In this document: positions 1-6,886 of the stretch, piece by piece
How positions within the stretch are numbered: position 1 is the stretch's first letter
Layout of the letters: each line of letters begins with the position of its first letter
NCBI GenBank assembly: GCA_003246805.1
Contig: QKDG01000177.1
Coordinates: 1-14,083 of the forward strand
Length of the DNA stretch: 14,083 bases
Direction of reading: 5' to 3'
DNA from: Clostridia bacterium
Lineage (GTDB): Bacteria > Bacillota > Clostridia > Oscillospirales > Ruminococcaceae
Program-made: the position numbers and the translations under genes
The notes under the pieces: model-generated
Database searches by the model: none
What the model was told of the DNA's origin: nothing
Seen by the model: only the letters and a program-made list of their open reading frames with translations

Positions 1-438
1 GTATAGATTCACCAAATCTTTTGGATAGTTTGCCATCTTTACAGAATCTTTAGATATGTAATTTGTTAAATCGAGTAGCTGGTCATTTGAAGCATATTTG
101 TAAAAGTATGTTGAGTGCATCCAAAAAGTATCAGGAAGACTGCCGCCAGTAGCACCTGCTTCAAGCCCAGTCCAATAAGTATTCCAGTCGCTCACCTGAA
201 TATCGACATGGATGTTTGTTTCCTCTTCAAATTTTTCTGCTAAATCCATATAAAAATCCTGTGCATCTGCATTCCACAAAGCGAAAGAAATATTAACCTT
301 TTCTTTTGGCTTTTCAGCAGAACTTGTGCCTGAATCTGATGCTTGACTGCTTTGGGTATTTCCATTACAACCTGACATCATTCCTACTGCCAAAGTAAGA
401 CATAATGCCATACTAATTAGTTTACCTCTTTTTTTCAT
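1..438 (-). CDS. ABC transporter sugar-binding lipoprotein (partial, N-terminal 146 residues)
   Basis: Substrate-binding lipoprotein of a carbohydrate ABC importer, displayed on the outer face of the membrane; only the N-terminal 146 residues are inside the window and the gene continues past base 1. Seen: a start MKKRGKLISM, a hydrophobic stretch, and a lipobox ending MSGC (lipidated Cys24), then a Ser/Thr/Lys-rich linker. From about residue 48 comes the extracellular solute-binding family 1 pattern, with NISFALWNADAQDF, an FEEETNIHVDIQ strand and LPDTFWMHS. The ATG at 438 has an ideal GGAGGAG seven bases upstream. It sits downstream of an AraC-type regulator and a xylose operon on the same strand, so the inferred ligand is xylose, xylo-oligosaccharide or an arabinoxylan fragment; sequence alone does not fix the sugar. 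Membrane and ATPase subunits would be expected beyond the left edge. Confidence 0.85.
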   Translation of the reverse strand, partial: MKKRGKLISMALCLTLAVGMMSGCNGNTQSSQASDSGTSSAEKPKEKVNISFALWNADAQDFYMDLAEKFEEETNIHVDIQVSDWNTYWTGLEAGATGGSLPDTFWMHSTYFYKYASNDQLLDLTNYISKDSVKMANYPKDLVNLY

Positions 439-507
439 TTGATTCTCCTCCATAATAAATAAGTGTTTGGGCTCTGAACCTTTTTTTCTTCGTTTTGCTA
501 TGTTCTA

Positions 508-541
508 ATTATAGATTATTTGTTTAAAAATGATAATATCA
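508..541 (-). promoter_or_regulatory. Promoter of the sugar-binding protein gene, with an overlapping palindrome
   Basis: Read on the minus strand, TTATCA (536-531) is followed after exactly 17 bp by a perfect TATAAT (513-508). This is a sigma-A-type promoter that would start about 65 bases before the ATG at 438. The palindrome TGATA-A-TATCA (531-541) covers the -35 box and is a natural place for a regulator, possibly the AraC-type protein next door. The promoter is well supported by pattern; the operator role is inference. Confidence 0.6.
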
Positions 542-565
542 AAATGTTTGTTCAATATGTCTAAA

Positions 566-602
566 TGTTATTTAGTTTTTTAAATAAAAATATTAAATAA
601 CA
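566..602 (-). terminator. AT-rich hairpin after the AraC-type gene
   Basis: Perfect 9-bp arms TGTTATTTA (566-574) and TAAATAACA (594-602) enclose a 19-nt AT-rich loop, 32 bp beyond the stop of the AraC-type gene. The position fits a transcription end for that gene. The stem is AT-only apart from one pair and the T-run after it on the minus strand is weak, so it may be a poor terminator or a protein-binding inverted repeat. Confidence 0.4.
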
Positions 603-633
603 CGTAAATTGTTAAGAGCCTTATAATTTGAAG

Positions 634-1515
634 CTACCTGTTATTCTCTTCATCTTGAGAATAATCATCTCTATATAGTTTAGGGCTTTTGCCGTATTGC
701 TGCTTAAAAGCTTTTGAAAATGAAAAGCAGTCATTGTATCCCACTTTTTCTGAAATCTCCTGAATAGATTCATTTGATGAAATCAGCAAATCATGTGCGA
801 CTTTAAGCTTGTACTCGATTAAATATTCTTGTGGGGATATATTAAGCTGTTTTTTAAATATAGAAGTAAAATAGCAACGATTAATTCCTATATACTTCGC
901 AATATCATTTATCTTAATGTGCTTGTAATTGTTTGCAATAAATTCCAGAGCATATTCTACATAGGTTTCATTTGAATAATCATACTCGTTGCGTGCATAA
1001 CGCCCACCACTTTGTGAACTTATCAGCAGTGAAAGGATTTCAAACAAAAAGCCAACTCTTTTAAGCTCGTTAGCGTATGTCAGCTCACTTGTTCCCAATA
1101 TTTTTGTTATTATTGGCATATAATTTTTTGTTGGAATATCTGACACGATAACGGGATTGCTTTCTGACAAATTCGCGTGTGCTAAATAATCCTCAGCTTT
1201 TATGCCATCGAAAGTGACCCACCCATATTCCCACGGGTCAATTTCATCGGCTTTATATGAGAATTCAGTGCCTTTGGGTATAATAAAAATATCATTTTTA
1301 TTAGCTATGTATTTTTTGCCGTTAACAAGAAGAACACCTTTGCCGTTAAGCACAAAATGCAGATGGTACTCATTAGGGGTGCGATGATTATACGAATAAT
1401 TTGATGTGCATTGATGATAACCACAATGAACAAGATACAAATCTGAAGTTTGCTTATGAATATTTTTAAGACACTCAAATTTTGCTTGATGCAGATAAGT
1501 TGTTTCTTTTTCCAT
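634..1515 (-). CDS. AraC/XylS-family transcriptional regulator
   Basis: DNA-binding regulator of 293 residues, the normal size for the sugar-responsive AraC branch. Seen: an N-terminal cupin-like sensor domain (about residues 45-105, with HLHFVLNGKGVLLVNGKKY and DIFIIPKGTEF), an alpha-helical linker, and a C-terminal double helix-turn-helix. The first helix pair is near residues 201-222 (INDIAKYIGINRCYFTSIF), the second near 250-272 (SIQEISEKVGYNDCFSFSKAF), followed by the family signature YGKSPKLYR. The ATG at 1515 is preceded by AAAGGTG at an 11-nt spacing; the in-frame ATG closer to that site (1524) is followed two codons later by TAA, so it cannot start this protein. Flanked by xylose catabolism genes and a sugar-binding protein on the same strand, it most likely activates them in response to xylose or a xylo-oligosaccharide. 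Target and ligand are inferred from context. Confidence 0.9.
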   Translation of the reverse strand: MEKETTYLHQAKFECLKNIHKQTSDLYLVHCGYHQCTSNYSYNHRTPNEYHLHFVLNGKGVLLVNGKKYIANKNDIFIIPKGTEFSYKADEIDPWEYGWVTFDGIKAEDYLAHANLSESNPVIVSDIPTKNYMPIITKILGTSELTYANELKRVGFLFEILSLLISSQSGGRYARNEYDYSNETYVEYALEFIANNYKHIKINDIAKYIGINRCYFTSIFKKQLNISPQEYLIEYKLKVAHDLLISSNESIQEISEKVGYNDCFSFSKAFKQQYGKSPKLYRDDYSQDEENNR

Positions 1516-1574
1516 TTAATTCATCACACCTTTTTAATGTTATGTTGGCATTACACATGCACTTACTATGTTAA

Positions 1575-1603
1575 ATTATATCATAAACAGAAAATTCGGG
1601 CAA
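1575..1603 (-). promoter_or_regulatory. Promoter of the AraC-type gene (extended -10)
   Basis: On the minus strand TTGCCC (1603-1598) lies 17 bp before TGATATAAT, a perfect TATAAT (1580-1575) with the extended -10 TG. It would start about 50 bases upstream of the regulator's ATG. With the terminator at 1661-1715 it indicates that the regulator is transcribed separately from the xylose operon. Confidence 0.65.
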
Positions 1604-1660
1604 CAAAATTTATTGATTCCTACAAATTATTAGTTTCTATATAATATTTAAAAGCCAATA

Positions 1661-1715
1661 AAAAAAATACATTCCCTCAATTGAATGGTGAATATCTCAA
1701 ATGAAAGAATGTATT
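1661..1715 (-). terminator. Rho-independent terminator of the xylose operon
   Basis: Read on the minus strand, AATACATTC (start at 1715) pairs with GAATGTATT (end at 1666): nine perfect base pairs around a 32-nt loop, running straight into a T-run (seven to eight T) down to 1661. It begins seven bases after the beta-xylosidase stop codon, the expected place for the end of the xylA-xylB-GH43 transcript. The loop is longer than usual and contains weaker internal pairing. Confidence 0.7.
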
Positions 1716-1721
1716 CATTTA

Positions 1722-3341
1722 CTATTTTAATTCAAAATATGTAAAATCCGCCCATTTTGATTTTTTGTATAAATCCTGAGCAGTCAATCCAATAAATGTG
1801 CCAGTAAATCCGTTTGCATATTCATCAGACAAAATAGTTGCATCAAGAACTGGCCCTATTTTCTGCCAGCAATTATCTTTTAAGGCATAGTAAAACTGCA
1901 AATCTTCCGCCAGAATTTCTGCACACAACTGAATAGCTTTTTGATTCTCTTTAACAGGCACTCTATACTCAAGCAACTCTTTTTTATTACCATTATCTGC
2001 AATCAGAATTCCCAGGCACTTTGACTCTAATGATTGGCTGTAATACAACCGCAAATAATAAAAATTGTTATTGTTATAATAACAAGTAAGCCCTGCCATT
2101 TGCATGAAATTTTCAGGGGAAAAATGAAGTTCTGCTTCTGCCCTGACATTAAAATCAGTGATTTTTTTCGCAATGATACTCTGATTATAGGTTGAGAATA
2201 ATGAATCTCTCCCCCTTAACGATAAAACCCCAGCCCCTACTTTTAGCCATGATTTATTAAAATGCTCGCGAAGCGTATAATAATCAGGCGATAGTTCTTC
2301 CTTCAAGAAATTATCCCTCGTTTTTGTTTTAGGAAATTTGTATGGTTTTAACTTTGGTTCTTCAACATATTCTTTTGCCAGGTTATCATCACTATCAAGC
2401 TCAACCCAGTTATCATCAGTAAATCTACATTTTTGAATTGCAGTTTCTCTCCCTAAAATCGAACGCTGCAAGGGCATTATTGGTCTTGAACACAAATGCG
2501 TCATATAAAATTCATTACTTGAAGTTTCAACAATAAAGCCGTGACCAGAGCGTTGCAAATAGCTGCCCGGATTATACCTATGTAATTTCATAGATTCTTC
2601 AATACCACGCTCATTAAATTCCTCAGGCTGTGAGGTGATTGTAGCCTTATTGTCTTTACACTCATAAGGGCCCTTTATATTGGTTGCTCTTGAAACCGCA
2701 ACACAATGCCCATATCCCGTTCCGCCCTCTGCTGTAATCAAGTAGTAATACCCGTTTCTTTTGTAAATAAAAGGGCCTTCCAGACAGCCTCTGTTTGTTC
2801 CACCTCTTGAAATGGGAACAGGGCTCCCTAACAGCATATCAGTATTTGTATCATATTCTTCAAGAACAATACAGCCAGGATGCTGATAGCCTTGCCTTGA
2901 ATCCCACTCAAGATTGCAAAGCCAGCTTCTCCCGTCATCGTCATGAAAAAGCGATGGGTCAAAGCCACTGCTGTTGAGATAAATTGGCAGTGACCAATTC
3001 CCACCGATATCATTTGTGGTTACAACATAATTATCTAAATCAAAATTATTGTTGTTTGCGCCATGTATAACAGAATAGCAAAGATAGAATTTCTTGCTTT
3101 TTTCATTGTGCGACAATGCAGGTGCCCAAACACCTAATGAAGAACCAACACCAGCAAGAGTTAGCTGTTCCTTGGTTTTGAGAGCATGATTTATTAGCTG
3201 CCAATGCTTTAAATCCCTTGAATGATAAATTGCAATTGCTGGTGTCCACTCAAATGTTGATGTAGCAATATAATAATCTTCACCTACACGGAGGATTGAT
3301 GGGTCAGGATTAAATCCAGGTAAAATAGGATTCTTAATCAT
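1722..3341 (-). CDS. Glycoside hydrolase family 43 beta-xylosidase (cytoplasmic)
   Basis: Releases xylose from the non-reducing ends of imported xylo-oligosaccharides; some relatives also act on arabinofuranosides. No signal peptide is present, so it works in the cytoplasm. 539 residues, the usual size for the two-domain GH43 xylosidase group: a five-bladed propeller catalytic domain (about 1-320) and a C-terminal beta-sandwich (about 335-539). The three acidic residues of the family are in place: base Asp13 in GFNPDPS, Asp128 in GFDPSLF, and acid Glu188 in GCLEGPF. The open frame extends to an ATG at 3422 inside xylB, but the ATG at 3341 is chosen because TGGAG stands seven bases upstream and the protein then opens with MIKNPILPGFNPDPS, as family members do. 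It follows xylB by 40 bp and is the last gene of the operon. Confidence 0.93.
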   Translation of the reverse strand: MIKNPILPGFNPDPSILRVGEDYYIATSTFEWTPAIAIYHSRDLKHWQLINHALKTKEQLTLAGVGSSLGVWAPALSHNEKSKKFYLCYSVIHGANNNNFDLDNYVVTTNDIGGNWSLPIYLNSSGFDPSLFHDDDGRSWLCNLEWDSRQGYQHPGCIVLEEYDTNTDMLLGSPVPISRGGTNRGCLEGPFIYKRNGYYYLITAEGGTGYGHCVAVSRATNIKGPYECKDNKATITSQPEEFNERGIEESMKLHRYNPGSYLQRSGHGFIVETSSNEFYMTHLCSRPIMPLQRSILGRETAIQKCRFTDDNWVELDSDDNLAKEYVEEPKLKPYKFPKTKTRDNFLKEELSPDYYTLREHFNKSWLKVGAGVLSLRGRDSLFSTYNQSIIAKKITDFNVRAEAELHFSPENFMQMAGLTCYYNNNNFYYLRLYYSQSLESKCLGILIADNGNKKELLEYRVPVKENQKAIQLCAEILAEDLQFYYALKDNCWQKIGPVLDATILSDEYANGFTGTFIGLTAQDLYKKSKWADFTYFELK

Positions 3342-3381
3342 TTTATTTCTCCATTTAATAAATATTATCCCCAGGCGGATT

Positions 3382-4869
3382 TCATATCTGCGACGACTCT
3401 TTAAACCAACCTGACAAATCATTGTATAGCCTTTTATATAAAGGATATATTTTTTTATATTTTTTACAATTGGTTTTAATCGGTGTAATTATATTAGTTA
3501 CCTTAATTATTTCCTCGCAACCTGATGAAACGCCCTTAAAGTGGCCTGCCCCTGTCGCTGCCAAAATTGCCGCACCAAGTGCACCACCTTGATTTATGTT
3601 TATTTCTTCAATTTCTGAATCAAACACATCTGCAAGTATTTGCTTCCATAACGAGCTTTTTGCACCACCACCAAATACTCTGATTTTTTTTATAGGAATT
3701 TGAAGCTCTCTAAGTATCTCAAGAGAATCATTTAAACCAAATGCAACACCCTCAAGCAACGCCCTTGTCATATGCCCGCGCCTTGTATTCATATTCAACC
3801 CTATAAAGCAACCCTTTGCATCAGCGTCAGCATAGGGAGTTCTTTCTCCCATAAGATATGGCAAAAAAATCAACTTTCCACTTCCTGATTCAACTTCCTC
3901 TGCTTCATTTAACAGCTCGTCGTATGAAACACCTTTGTTGATATCTTCTACCCACCATTTTAAAGAGTTTGCAGCAGACAGCATTACACCCATTGAGTGG
4001 TATTTCCCATTTGCATGGCAAAATGAATGTAACCGCAATTCGTTATCGCATGAAAAAACCTCATGTGCGGCAAAGACAACACCAGAGGTTCCCATTGCGA
4101 CTGAAACAATGCCCTCTGTTACAGTGCCTGTTCCTATTGCTCCTGCAGCCTGGTCGCCTGCTCCCGCAACAACAAGAATTTCGCCTTGCAATCCTAATTC
4201 TGCCTTTACGCTTTCAGAAACTACTCCCGTTACTTCAAATGACTCATATAATTTTGGAAGCCACTTTTCTTTGATTCCTAAATATTCACACATTTCCTTT
4301 GACCATGTTCTATTTTCAACATCTAAAAAAAGTGTTCCCGATGCGTCTGACATATCTGTTGAAAATCCACCTGACAAACAAAAATTCAGATAGTCCTTTG
4401 GTAGCAAAATATGTTCGATTCTTTCAAAAACCTCTGGTTTATTCTTTTTTACCCACAGTATTTTTGGGGCAGTAAAGCCAGAAAGTGCCTTGTTGCCCAC
4501 AAGCCTTCTTAAATTTTTTGTTCCGAAATGATTTGTAATATCATCACATTCTGCTTCTGTTCTGTTATCGCACCACAATATACATGGGAGCAAGACATTA
4601 TTGTCCTTGTCAAGCACCACCAGCCCATGCATCTGGCCAGAAAAACTTATTGCACGAACACTGTCTTTTGGCAAATTATATTTATGCATCAGTTCTCTTA
4701 TTGCTTTTTTTGTAATTCCCCACCAATCTTCTGGGTTTTGCTCTGCCCATTTATCATGTGGAAAGTGTATGGGGTATTCTTTTGTAATCTCACCAATAAT
4801 ATTATTGCTCTCATTTAATGCCAGTATTTTAACTGACGAAGTACCTAAATCTATCCCTAAAAAAATCAT
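3382..4869 (-). CDS. xylB: Xylulokinase
   Basis: Phosphorylates D-xylulose with ATP to D-xylulose 5-phosphate, the entry to the pentose phosphate pathway; cytoplasmic FGGY-family kinase of 495 residues, normal length. Seen: N-terminal phosphate-binding GIDLGTSSVK (residues 5-14), the sugar-contacting Met80-His81 in GQMHGL, catalytic Asp239 in AGAGDQAAGAIGTG, and the C-terminal adenosine-binding loop FGGGAKSSLWKQILAD. The frame also allows a GTG start at 4878, but a GGAAAG-like site would then touch the start codon; with ATG at 4869 the spacing is about eight bases and the protein begins MIFLGIDLGT as usual. It is 58 bp downstream of xylA and 40 bp upstream of the xylosidase gene, so the three are co-transcribed. 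Confidence 0.95.
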   Translation of the reverse strand: MIFLGIDLGTSSVKILALNESNNIIGEITKEYPIHFPHDKWAEQNPEDWWGITKKAIRELMHKYNLPKDSVRAISFSGQMHGLVVLDKDNNVLLPCILWCDNRTEAECDDITNHFGTKNLRRLVGNKALSGFTAPKILWVKKNKPEVFERIEHILLPKDYLNFCLSGGFSTDMSDASGTLFLDVENRTWSKEMCEYLGIKEKWLPKLYESFEVTGVVSESVKAELGLQGEILVVAGAGDQAAGAIGTGTVTEGIVSVAMGTSGVVFAAHEVFSCDNELRLHSFCHANGKYHSMGVMLSAANSLKWWVEDINKGVSYDELLNEAEEVESGSGKLIFLPYLMGERTPYADADAKGCFIGLNMNTRRGHMTRALLEGVAFGLNDSLEILRELQIPIKKIRVFGGGAKSSLWKQILADVFDSEIEEININQGGALGAAILAATGAGHFKGVSSGCEEIIKVTNIITPIKTNCKKYKKIYPLYKRLYNDLSGWFKESSQI

Positions 4870-4927
4870 ATGCTTCACTTTCCATACTTTATTTTATATA
4901 ATTATCGGATGTATATAAGATAGGCGA

Positions 4928-6247
4928 TTATTCAGCTGAATAAATATATCTGTTTACAATGTCTTCAAGCATTTCCTGACGTCCTGAATCTAATGAAACC
5001 TGGTCATTTAAAATTATGTAATTGTATAAGCTTTCAAAATCGGCTTTTCCGTCGACTATATCCTTACCAATTCCATTGGAATATGATTTATATCTGTTTT
5101 TTATAAAATCTTCAAGAACTCTATCCGTCAAAAGCTTATCTGCAACCAGCAATCCCTTTGCAAAAGTGTCCATTCCCGCAATGTATGAAATAAATAAATC
5201 ATCGGGCTTATTTGAGCCACGTCTTACTTTTGAATCAAAGTTAAGCCCACCAGGAGCAATTCCGCCATTTTTCAGGACTTCATACATACACATCGTTGCA
5301 TCATAAATATTTGTCGGGAACTGGTCAGTGTCCCATCCAAGAAGCATATCACCCTGATTTGCATCAATTGAGCCAAGCACACCGTTAATTCTTGACATCA
5401 AAAGCTCATGCTGGAAAGTATGGCCTGCAAGAGTTGCGTGATTTGCCTCAATATTCATTTTAAAATAATTGATTAGATCATATTTTCTCAAAAACCCTAG
5501 TACCGTCATTGTATCAAAATCATATTGATGCTTTGTTGGTTCCTTTGGTTTTGGCTCAATCAAAAACTGCCCTTTAAATCCGATTTTATTCGCATAGTCC
5601 TTCGCCATGTGTAAAAATCTGGCAAGATTATCGTTTTCCAGTTCAACATCAGTATTAAGCAAAGTATCATATCCCTCTCTGCCACCCCAGAAAACATAAT
5701 TTTCACCGCATAATCTGTGAGTTATATCTATTGCTTTTTTCACCTGTGCTGCCGCATAAGCAAACACATCTGCATTTGGAGATGTTGCAGCTCCATGCAT
5801 AAAACGTGGGTTAGAAAATGCATTAGTTGTTCCCCATAAGCATTTTATACCTGTTTCTTTCATCTTTTCTTTAATAAGGGGCACTATATATTCAAGGTTA
5901 TTGTTTTTTTCTTGAAGGCTTTCCCCTTCTGGAGCTATATCAAAATCATGAAAACAAAAGTACTCAATACCAAGCTTTGACATTAATTCAAAAGCAGCAT
6001 CAACTCTTGCGTTAGCTAATTTCATACCTGTCAAATCATTGTAAGGCCTTTCCATTGTTGCCATACCAAATGGGTCTGCTCCAGAACCAGTCATCGTATG
6101 CCAGTAGCTCATTGCAAATCTGAGATGGTCTTTCATTTTTTTACCTGAAACCATTCTTTCTGCATCATAATACTTAAATGCGAGGGGGTTCATGGATTTT
6201 GCCCCTTCAAAAGTAATTTTGTCAATATTGCTGAAATATTTGTTCAT
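4928..6247 (-). CDS. xylA: Xylose isomerase
   Basis: Converts D-xylose to D-xylulose in the cytoplasm, using two divalent metals; 439 residues, the class II length. Seen (numbered from this start): catalytic His100 and Asp103 in FCFHDFDIAPEG, metal ligands Glu231 in FLIEPKPKEPTKHQYDFDT, Glu267 and His270 in NIEANHATLAGH, Asp295 in SIDANQGD, Asp306 and Asp308 in GWDTDQFPTN, and an Asp in GGLNFDSKVRR. An upstream in-frame ATG at 6259 overlaps the ribosome binding site itself (GGAGGTC at 6257-6251), so the ATG at 6247 is the real start. First gene of the xylA-xylB-GH43 operon. The upstream leader is long and carries cre-like sequences and inverted repeats, suggesting catabolite and sugar control. 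Confidence 0.97.
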   Translation of the reverse strand: MNKYFSNIDKITFEGAKSMNPLAFKYYDAERMVSGKKMKDHLRFAMSYWHTMTGSGADPFGMATMERPYNDLTGMKLANARVDAAFELMSKLGIEYFCFHDFDIAPEGESLQEKNNNLEYIVPLIKEKMKETGIKCLWGTTNAFSNPRFMHGAATSPNADVFAYAAAQVKKAIDITHRLCGENYVFWGGREGYDTLLNTDVELENDNLARFLHMAKDYANKIGFKGQFLIEPKPKEPTKHQYDFDTMTVLGFLRKYDLINYFKMNIEANHATLAGHTFQHELLMSRINGVLGSIDANQGDMLLGWDTDQFPTNIYDATMCMYEVLKNGGIAPGGLNFDSKVRRGSNKPDDLFISYIAGMDTFAKGLLVADKLLTDRVLEDFIKNRYKSYSNGIGKDIVDGKADFESLYNYIILNDQVSLDSGRQEMLEDIVNRYIYSAE

Positions 6248-6266
6248 ATAGACCTCCATATTTTTA

Positions 6267-6299
6267 TAATAACGTTAATAATGCATGACAACGCTAAAA
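6267..6299 (-). promoter_or_regulatory. Two cre-like (CcpA) sites upstream of xylA
   Basis: Against the Gram-positive catabolite-response consensus TGWNANCGNTNWCA, bases 6286-6299 (TGACAACGCTAAAA) match nine of ten defined positions and 6267-6280 (TAATAACGTTAATA) match eight; the two CG centres are 19 bp apart. They lie 20-52 bp before the xylA start, inside the transcribed leader if the promoter at 6535-6563 is used, where CcpA could act as a roadblock. Glucose repression of xylose genes through cre is well established in Firmicutes; binding here is inferred. Confidence 0.4.
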
Positions 6300-6339
6300 T
6301 CAATTTCGCTTATTATTCATCATATTTTCAGATTATTTA

Positions 6340-6368
6340 AGGTGAGCTAAATTAAATATTATTCACCT
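6340..6368. repeat. Inverted repeat AGGTGA-N17-TCACCT in the xylA leader
   Basis: Perfect 6-bp arms at 6340-6345 and 6363-6368 around an AT-rich 17-nt centre. Placed about 95 bp before the xylA start. It may be an operator for the AraC-type protein or another regulator, or an RNA hairpin. On the minus strand a TATGAT (6324-6319) lies about one promoter-spacing beyond it without a good -35, as seen at activator-dependent promoters; this is weak. Confidence 0.35.
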
Positions 6369-6443
6369 CAGAAAAACAGCAATTTATAGCTAAACATTAT
6401 CAGCCTGAATCTGTTTATATAGAAAAATTCCCTTTAATTATTG

Positions 6444-6498
6444 GCAAACTATTCCCCATGGAGTTGATTGTTTGTTATTCTTTAAAATCAACGTTTGC
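6444..6498. repeat. Composite inverted repeat in the xylA leader
   Basis: The 13-nt arm AATCAACGTTTGC (6486-6498) is complementary to two left segments: GTTGATT (6463-6469) and, after a 13-nt interruption, GCAAAC (6444-6449). As RNA from the xylA promoter it would make a bulged 13-bp hairpin near the 5' end of the leader; as DNA it could be a regulator site. Function unknown. Confidence 0.4.
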
Positions 6499-6534
6499 AG
6501 CCATTAGCTTTTTATAAAACACTTTGCTTTTAAA

Positions 6535-6563
6535 ATTATACAATTATGACTAAGCTTTTGCAA
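6535..6563 (-). promoter_or_regulatory. Candidate promoter of the xylA operon
   Basis: On the minus strand TTGCAA (6563-6558) is followed after exactly 17 bp by a perfect TATAAT (6540-6535). Transcription would begin near 6527, giving a leader of about 280 nt before xylA that contains the inverted repeats and cre-like sites listed separately. It is the best-scoring minus-strand promoter by eye in this 440-bp gap. The rest of the gap (6564-6676) holds nothing recognisable. Confidence 0.55.
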
Positions 6564-6676
6564 TGTTATGCTGTTATTTACTTATGTCTTAATGTTACTA
6601 CTATATATAAAAAAACACAACTATTTTATGCAATAATATAAAAAATGACCAATTTATTCAGTGTAACAGCGACTCG

Positions 6677-6705
6677 TTGACATAAATATAAATATGTGCT
6701 ACACT
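6677..6705 (+). promoter_or_regulatory. Promoter of the thiamin operon
   Basis: A perfect -35 TTGACA (6677-6682), a 17-bp spacer and TACACT (6700-6705; four of six) make a sigma-A promoter. Starting near 6712 it places the whole TPP aptamer at the very beginning of the transcript, as expected for this riboswitch. Confidence 0.7.
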
Positions 6706-6725
6706 ATAAAAATAACAATTTAATA

Positions 6726-6817
6726 CTAACAGGGGAGCTGGAAAACCGGCTGAGATAAAGATGTGTGTCTTTGACCCTATAACCTGATTTGGATAATGCC
6801 AACGTAGGGACGTAATA
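6726..6817 (+). promoter_or_regulatory. TPP riboswitch aptamer (THI element)
   Basis: Binds thiamin pyrophosphate in the nascent RNA. All conserved blocks are visible in order: AGGGGAGC (6731-6738), CCGGCTGAGA (6746-6755) forming helix P2 and the pyrimidine-binding junction, the P3 hairpin AAAG...CTTT ending in TTGACCC (6771-6777), then the pyrophosphate-sensing half AACCTGAT, GGATAATGCC and CGTAGGGA (6803-6810). The closing P1 helix is short and AU-rich. Followed by a terminator hairpin before thiC, so excess TPP should stop transcription of the operon. Confidence 0.97.
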
Positions 6818-6828
6818 TATGATAATAA

Positions 6829-6872
6829 AACGCTACCTTTTTGCATTGCAAATCGGTAGCGTTATTTATTTT
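6829..6872 (+). terminator. Riboswitch-controlled intrinsic terminator before thiC
   Basis: AACGCTACC (6829-6837) pairs perfectly with GGTAGCGTT (6855-6863); inside, TTTGC and GCAAA add five pairs around an ATT loop. The tract after it (ATTTATTTT) is T-rich but interrupted. It lies directly downstream of the TPP aptamer and ends shortly before the thiC ribosome binding site AAAGGA. An obvious antiterminator strand was not found by eye. Confidence 0.8.
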
Positions 6873-6886
6873 GAAAGGATGTTAAT

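Noticed and set aside
3342..3422. Extended N-terminus of the GH43 gene beginning at 3422
   Set aside because: It would overlap xylB, lacks a good ribosome binding site and adds residues not seen in the family; ATG at 3341 is better.
3935..4393. 152-codon plus-strand open frame inside xylB
   Set aside because: It is antisense to a well-conserved kinase, has low-complexity translation and no ribosome binding site; it is a shadow frame.
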